From: Myxococcales bacterium
Lineage (GTDB): Bacteria; Myxococcota; Polyangia; Fen-1088
Direction of reading: 5' to 3'
Length of the DNA stretch: 9,434 nt
Assembly (NCBI GenBank): GCA_003159055.1
Contig: PMLH01000561.1
Location: forward strand, 1 to 9,434
Numbering within the stretch: position 1 is the first letter of the stretch; each line of letters starts with the position of its first letter. Below the pieces are notes generated by a model. It was not told the origin of the DNA. It was given only the letters and a program-made list of their open reading frames with translations, and ran no database searches. The position numbers and the translations under genes were made by a program. Positions 6,662 through 9,434 of the stretch are shown here, in pieces.

Positions 6662-8170
6662 ATGGCCAGGATTTCGGTATCATTCTCGGGAGTGCCCCGG
6701 ACAGTCACACCAGCCACGATCCTGCGTCTCGGGCTTCTCGTCGGACCGGTTGCGTATCTGGTGATGGTGGGCTACGTGGTTTTGGCTCGGGTAGGTTATC
6801 CGTTCGAGCTGGAATGGATGGAGGGCGGTTCGCTGCAGCATCTGCTTCGCCTGCAATCGGGGCTGCCCATCTACGTTCCGCCGAGCTTGGAATTCACACC
6901 GTACCTCTATCCACCGTTCTACTACTACCTTGCCCTGCTGTTGGCCAAGCTGCCTGGCCTCGGCTGGTTCTTGCCCCTGCGCTTAACGTCGGTGCTCGCG
7001 TCGCTCGGCTGCTTGGTTTGCATCGTGGGCATCATTCGCAAGCACACGGCATCGCTCTACTGGGGATGGGTGGCAGCCGGCTTGTTCCTGGCGACCTTTC
7101 GGTTGGGCGGTGCCTGGTTCGACCTGGCGCGGGTCGACATGCTCTTCGTGTTTCTCCTGCTGGCGGCGCAGTGGGCGCTGTTATCTGGCCACAGGGGCGA
7201 GATCTGGGCGGGCGCGCTTCTCGCGCTTGCGTTCTACACCAAGCAGACCGCGGTCGCTGTGCTCCTGCCGCTTGTCCCGGCCGTGATCTGGCGACGGGGC
7301 TGGCGGGCCGGTCTGCGCCTGGTGTTGCCTTTCCTCGCGATTGCCGGTGGGACGACGGCGGTCGAGCATTGGCGCTCGGACGGATGGTACAGCTACTACG
7401 TCTTTCATTTGCCCCGGCAACATGGCCTGGCCAAGCCGTTTTTCGAGCAATTGGCCCTTCGATTGGGGAAGCTGTTCGAGCCGCTGACGGTGGCGACCGT
7501 GCTCGGCTTGGCGCATGCGGTGGTCGGCCGCCGACTGGCCTGGAAGGACGACGCAGGGCTGACCGGCATCTTCATACTTGGGCTCGTCGGCCTTGGCCTG
7601 GTTGCCGGCATGAACTTTGGCTGCTACGACAACGCGAACATTCCAGCGTTTGCCGGTCTTTCGCTCTCGCTCGGGCTTGCGGGCCACTGGCTTGAGGGGA
7701 AGCTTGCGAGTGACGTCGGCCGGATCGCAGTCTCGATTGCGTGCGCGGCCCAGTTCGGCATCCTCTTCTTCGACGTCAAAGCGCAGCTACCTACCGAGGC
7801 GGATCGGCAGGCTGGCCAGGCGATTGTGCAGCAACTTCGCAGTGCGCCCGGCGATGTCCTGATTCCGTCGCACAACTACCTTGCCCAGCCGGCGGGGAAG
7901 ACGATGTATGCCCACGAGATTGCGCTGCTCGAGGTCCAAGGCGCCTACACCGCCGGCGCGTTTCACGTCGACGCCGAATTGGAAAGCGCCCTTCGCCGCG
8001 ATCTGGCGCAAACGCGGTTTTCGCTCATCGTTCTCGACGGCGAGCACCCCATGTGGCAGCCGGTCTTCGAGGCTTACCAATCAGCCCCGCTGGTCTATCC
8101 ACACCCTAACGACTTCCTGCCTGTGACCGGCATGCGTACCCGACCCCGCACCCTGTGGACGCCACCCTGA
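6662..8170 (+). CDS. Multi-spanning GT-C-type glycosyltransferase (PMT/GT39-GT83-like), substrate unknown
   Basis: Inner-membrane protein of 502 residues that probably transfers a sugar from a polyprenyl-phosphate donor, as GT-C enzymes do; acceptor unknown. About ten hydrophobic segments run from residue 21 to about 370 (for example 23-42, 84-100, 105-125, 132-145, 159-175, 180-208, 218-232, 300-317, 328-341, 354-370). The first extracytoplasmic loop has the acidic FELEWMEGG (48-56) and YLYPPFYYYL (81-90), the pattern of GT-C enzymes with an acidic residue after TM1 and a YPP motif before TM2. DLARVD at 154-159 resembles the second acidic/arginine motif. A soluble tail of roughly 130 residues follows. 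The ATG at 6662 is chosen because it precedes TM1 by a short tail. A GTG at 6692 is possible, and the frame is open further upstream to about 6545 without support. It ends 4 bases from the convergent helicase gene. No other glycan genes are in the window, so it is an orphan here. Confidence 0.75.
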   Translation: MARISVSFSGVPRTVTPATILRLGLLVGPVAYLVMVGYVVLARVGYPFELEWMEGGSLQHLLRLQSGLPIYVPPSLEFTPYLYPPFYYYLALLLAKLPGLGWFLPLRLTSVLASLGCLVCIVGIIRKHTASLYWGWVAAGLFLATFRLGGAWFDLARVDMLFVFLLLAAQWALLSGHRGEIWAGALLALAFYTKQTAVAVLLPLVPAVIWRRGWRAGLRLVLPFLAIAGGTTAVEHWRSDGWYSYYVFHLPRQHGLAKPFFEQLALRLGKLFEPLTVATVLGLAHAVVGRRLAWKDDAGLTGIFILGLVGLGLVAGMNFGCYDNANIPAFAGLSLSLGLAGHWLEGKLASDVGRIAVSIACAAQFGILFFDVKAQLPTEADRQAGQAIVQQLRSAPGDVLIPSHNYLAQPAGKTMYAHEIALLEVQGAYTAGAFHVDAELESALRRDLAQTRFSLIVLDGEHPMWQPVFEAYQSAPLVYPHPNDFLPVTGMRTRPRTLWTPP

Positions 8171-8174
8171 ATCG

Positions 8175-9434
8175 TTAGCCGCCCCACATTGCGCGCAGCC
8201 TGGCTGCGACGTCGATGGTCGCAGGCCCAGCCTGGGCCGGCCCGTCGCCAGCTGAATGCGACGGATCGTGAACCGTGACGCGTTCGAAGCGGTCGAGGAT
8301 CGCGTCGGGGATGAATCGCGTCAGCGGGGCGATGACGTGCCGATCGCCGTGCCGATGCTGCTGGCGAACGAAGAAGCGGAGGGGACGGACGAGGTGCAGT
8401 CTGCTCTTGGCGCGGGTCATGGCGACGTAGAGCAATCGCCGCTCCTCCTCGATCTCTTCCGGCGTCCCCGTTGCCATGTCGGAAGGGATGCATCCATCGA
8501 CCACGTTGAGAACGAACACCGTGTCCCACTCCTGGCCTTTGGCCGAATGGATGGTCGACAAGATCAGGTAATCCTCGTCGAGGTAGGGCGGTCCCGCCTC
8601 GGCACCGGTCGCACCAGCCGGATCGAGGGTCAGCTCGGAAAGGAAGCGCTCGCGGCTCTCGAAGCCGCCGGCAATCTGCTCGAGTTGCTCCAGATCTCCC
8701 GCGCGGGCGTGAGCATCGCCGTGCAGGGCTTCCAGTCGCGGTTCGTACCAGCGACGGACGTTGCCAACTTGTCCGGGCCATGCGGGCGTTTGCACGTGCA
8801 GCGCCTGCATAAGCTTGCAGAAGGACGGCCACTCGGCCTGCGCGGCGCCGGTCGGCGCAAATCCGTCGAGGAGCTGCAGATCGAACCCATGCTGTTCGAG
8901 CCATTCCCAGGTGTGGCCTGCGCCCGCCGGGCCCACGCCGGTGAGCAGCTGCAGGCTGCGAAACGCGGCGATGGAGTCACGCGCATTCTCCGCCCAGCGC
9001 AGCACGGCCAGCACGTCCTTGATGTGGGCAGCTTCCAGGAAGCGCAGGCCGCCGTATTTCACGAAAGGAATGTTCCGGCGTGACAGCTCGATTTCGAGGG
9101 CGTCGCTGTGGTGGGCAGCGCGGAAAAGTACTGCCTGGCGTTTGAGAGGGACGCCTGCTTCGCGCTCTTCGAGCACGCGGTCGGCGACGTAGCGAACCTG
9201 CTCGGCCTCGTCGTGGACAGTCACCAGAAGCGGGCGACCACCTTCCTTGCGCGTGGAAAAGAGATCCTTGGTGAAACGCTGCTTGCAAAAACCGATGGCA
9301 GCGTTGGAAGCGTCCAAGATGGGTTGGGTCGACCGGTAGTTTTGTTCCAGGGTGATGACGGCGGCCGGTGGCGAATACTGCGATGGAAAATCGAGAATGT
9401 TGCGCACGCTCGCGGCGCGGAAGGAATAGATCGA
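8175..9434 (-). CDS. UvrD/Rep/PcrA-type superfamily 1A DNA helicase, C-terminal part (N-terminus beyond window)
   Basis: ATP-dependent 3'-5' DNA helicase/translocase of the UvrD-Rep-PcrA group, with roles in DNA repair and replication restart. The frame is open to the right edge, so 419 C-terminal residues are visible and the Walker A/B half (domain 1A) is missing only because the window ends. The first visible residues, SIYSFRAASVRNIL, are the end of helicase motif III. Motif IV follows (LEQNYRST), then FLEAAHIKDVLAVLR typical of the 2A/2B region, motif V TIHSAKGQEWDTVFVL near residue 293, and motif VI EERRLLYVAMTRAK near residue 330, with its arginine finger. After motif VI comes a short Pro/Gly/Ala-rich linker and a terminal AARLRAMWGG block. 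No AddA/RecB nuclease domain is present. The stop codon lies 4 bases from that of the convergent glycosyltransferase gene. Which subfamily (uvrD, rep or pcrA) cannot be decided from this half. Confidence 0.93.
   Translation of the reverse strand, partial: SIYSFRAASVRNILDFPSQYSPPAAVITLEQNYRSTQPILDASNAAIGFCKQRFTKDLFSTRKEGGRPLLVTVHDEAEQVRYVADRVLEEREAGVPLKRQAVLFRAAHHSDALEIELSRRNIPFVKYGGLRFLEAAHIKDVLAVLRWAENARDSIAAFRSLQLLTGVGPAGAGHTWEWLEQHGFDLQLLDGFAPTGAAQAEWPSFCKLMQALHVQTPAWPGQVGNVRRWYEPRLEALHGDAHARAGDLEQLEQIAGGFESRERFLSELTLDPAGATGAEAGPPYLDEDYLILSTIHSAKGQEWDTVFVLNVVDGCIPSDMATGTPEEIEEERRLLYVAMTRAKSRLHLVRPLRFFVRQQHRHGDRHVIAPLTRFIPDAILDRFERVTVHDPSHSAGDGPAQAGPATIDVAARLRAMWGG
8194..8208. repeat. 15-base perfect palindrome with one central base
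   Basis: CGCAGCC and GGCTGCG flank a single T. It lies 24 bases past the stop of the glycosyltransferase gene and inside the last codons of the helicase gene. In plus-strand RNA it could fold with a 5-base loop and help end the glycosyltransferase transcript, but no T-run follows. Confidence 0.35.
8224..8238. repeat. Second inverted repeat, 6-base arms
   Basis: GGCCCA and TGGGCC flank GCC. It follows the first palindrome by 15 bases, still within the 3' end of the helicase gene (coding for a Pro-Ala-Gly rich tail). Tandem stem-loops at a tail-to-tail junction could slow or stop convergent transcription. Composition bias is the competing explanation. Confidence 0.3.

Noticed and set aside
6460..7695. 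411-codon plus-strand open frame overlapping the protease and glycosyltransferase genes
   Set aside because: Out of frame with the glycosyltransferase, whose hydrophobic segments and GT-C motifs are coherent; this one has no domain.
1..9434. tRNA, rRNA, CRISPR arrays, insertion sequences, attachment sites
   Set aside because: No tRNA-like cloverleaf, no regularly spaced repeats, no transposase or integrase motifs and no terminal inverted repeats were seen on either strand.

Overview
The window is a gene-dense, GC-rich stretch (roughly two thirds G+C by eye) of a bacterial chromosome. There is no sign of phage, transposons, CRISPR or RNA genes. A complete five-gene lower mevalonate pathway in a GC-rich genome, with a bacterial archaemetzincin and an orphan GT-C glycosyltransferase nearby, fits a myxobacterium-like (Myxococcota / former Deltaproteobacteria) or related environmental lineage. 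That placement is an inference from gene content; no marker gene here fixes the taxon.

Positions 44-5236, minus strand: one compact operon, transcribed right to left, in the order fni (type 2 IPP isomerase), mvaK1 (mevalonate kinase), mvaD (diphosphomevalonate decarboxylase), mvaK2 (phosphomevalonate kinase), mvaA (class II HMG-CoA reductase). Gene junctions are a 4-base ATGA overlap, an 8-base overlap, an 8-base gap and another 8-base overlap, so translational coupling is likely. Together the products convert HMG-CoA to mevalonate, then to mevalonate 5-phosphate, mevalonate 5-diphosphate and IPP, and interconvert IPP and DMAPP, which supplies isoprenoid precursors. HMG-CoA synthase and acetoacetyl-CoA thiolase are not in the window. 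The HMG-CoA reductase is unusual: it stops 12 residues after its catalytic histidine and so lacks most of the mobile C-terminal flap of its family, and its cofactor-binding loop looks adapted to NADPH.

Positions 5237-5306: a short divergent intergenic region. It holds a near-consensus -10 box placed so that the ybaK transcript would begin at or within a base of its ATG (a leaderless candidate), with a 14-base inverted repeat just upstream of the box.

Positions 5307-5795, plus strand: ybaK, a Cys-tRNA(Pro) deacylase. Convergent to it (5883-6551, minus strand) is an archaemetzincin-type zinc protease with an unusual hydrophobic, alanine/serine-rich N-terminal extension that may export or anchor it. 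Divergent from that is a multi-spanning GT-C-type glycosyltransferase (6662-8170, plus strand). It ends only 4 bases from the stop codon of a convergent UvrD/Rep/PcrA-type helicase gene (8175-9434, minus strand), whose N-terminal half lies beyond the right edge.

The most useful leads are the flap-less HMG-CoA reductase, the possibly exported archaemetzincin, and the leaderless-type ybaK promoter with its palindrome. I see no clearly novel multi-gene system. The region otherwise looks like ordinary core metabolism next to a few housekeeping and orphan genes.
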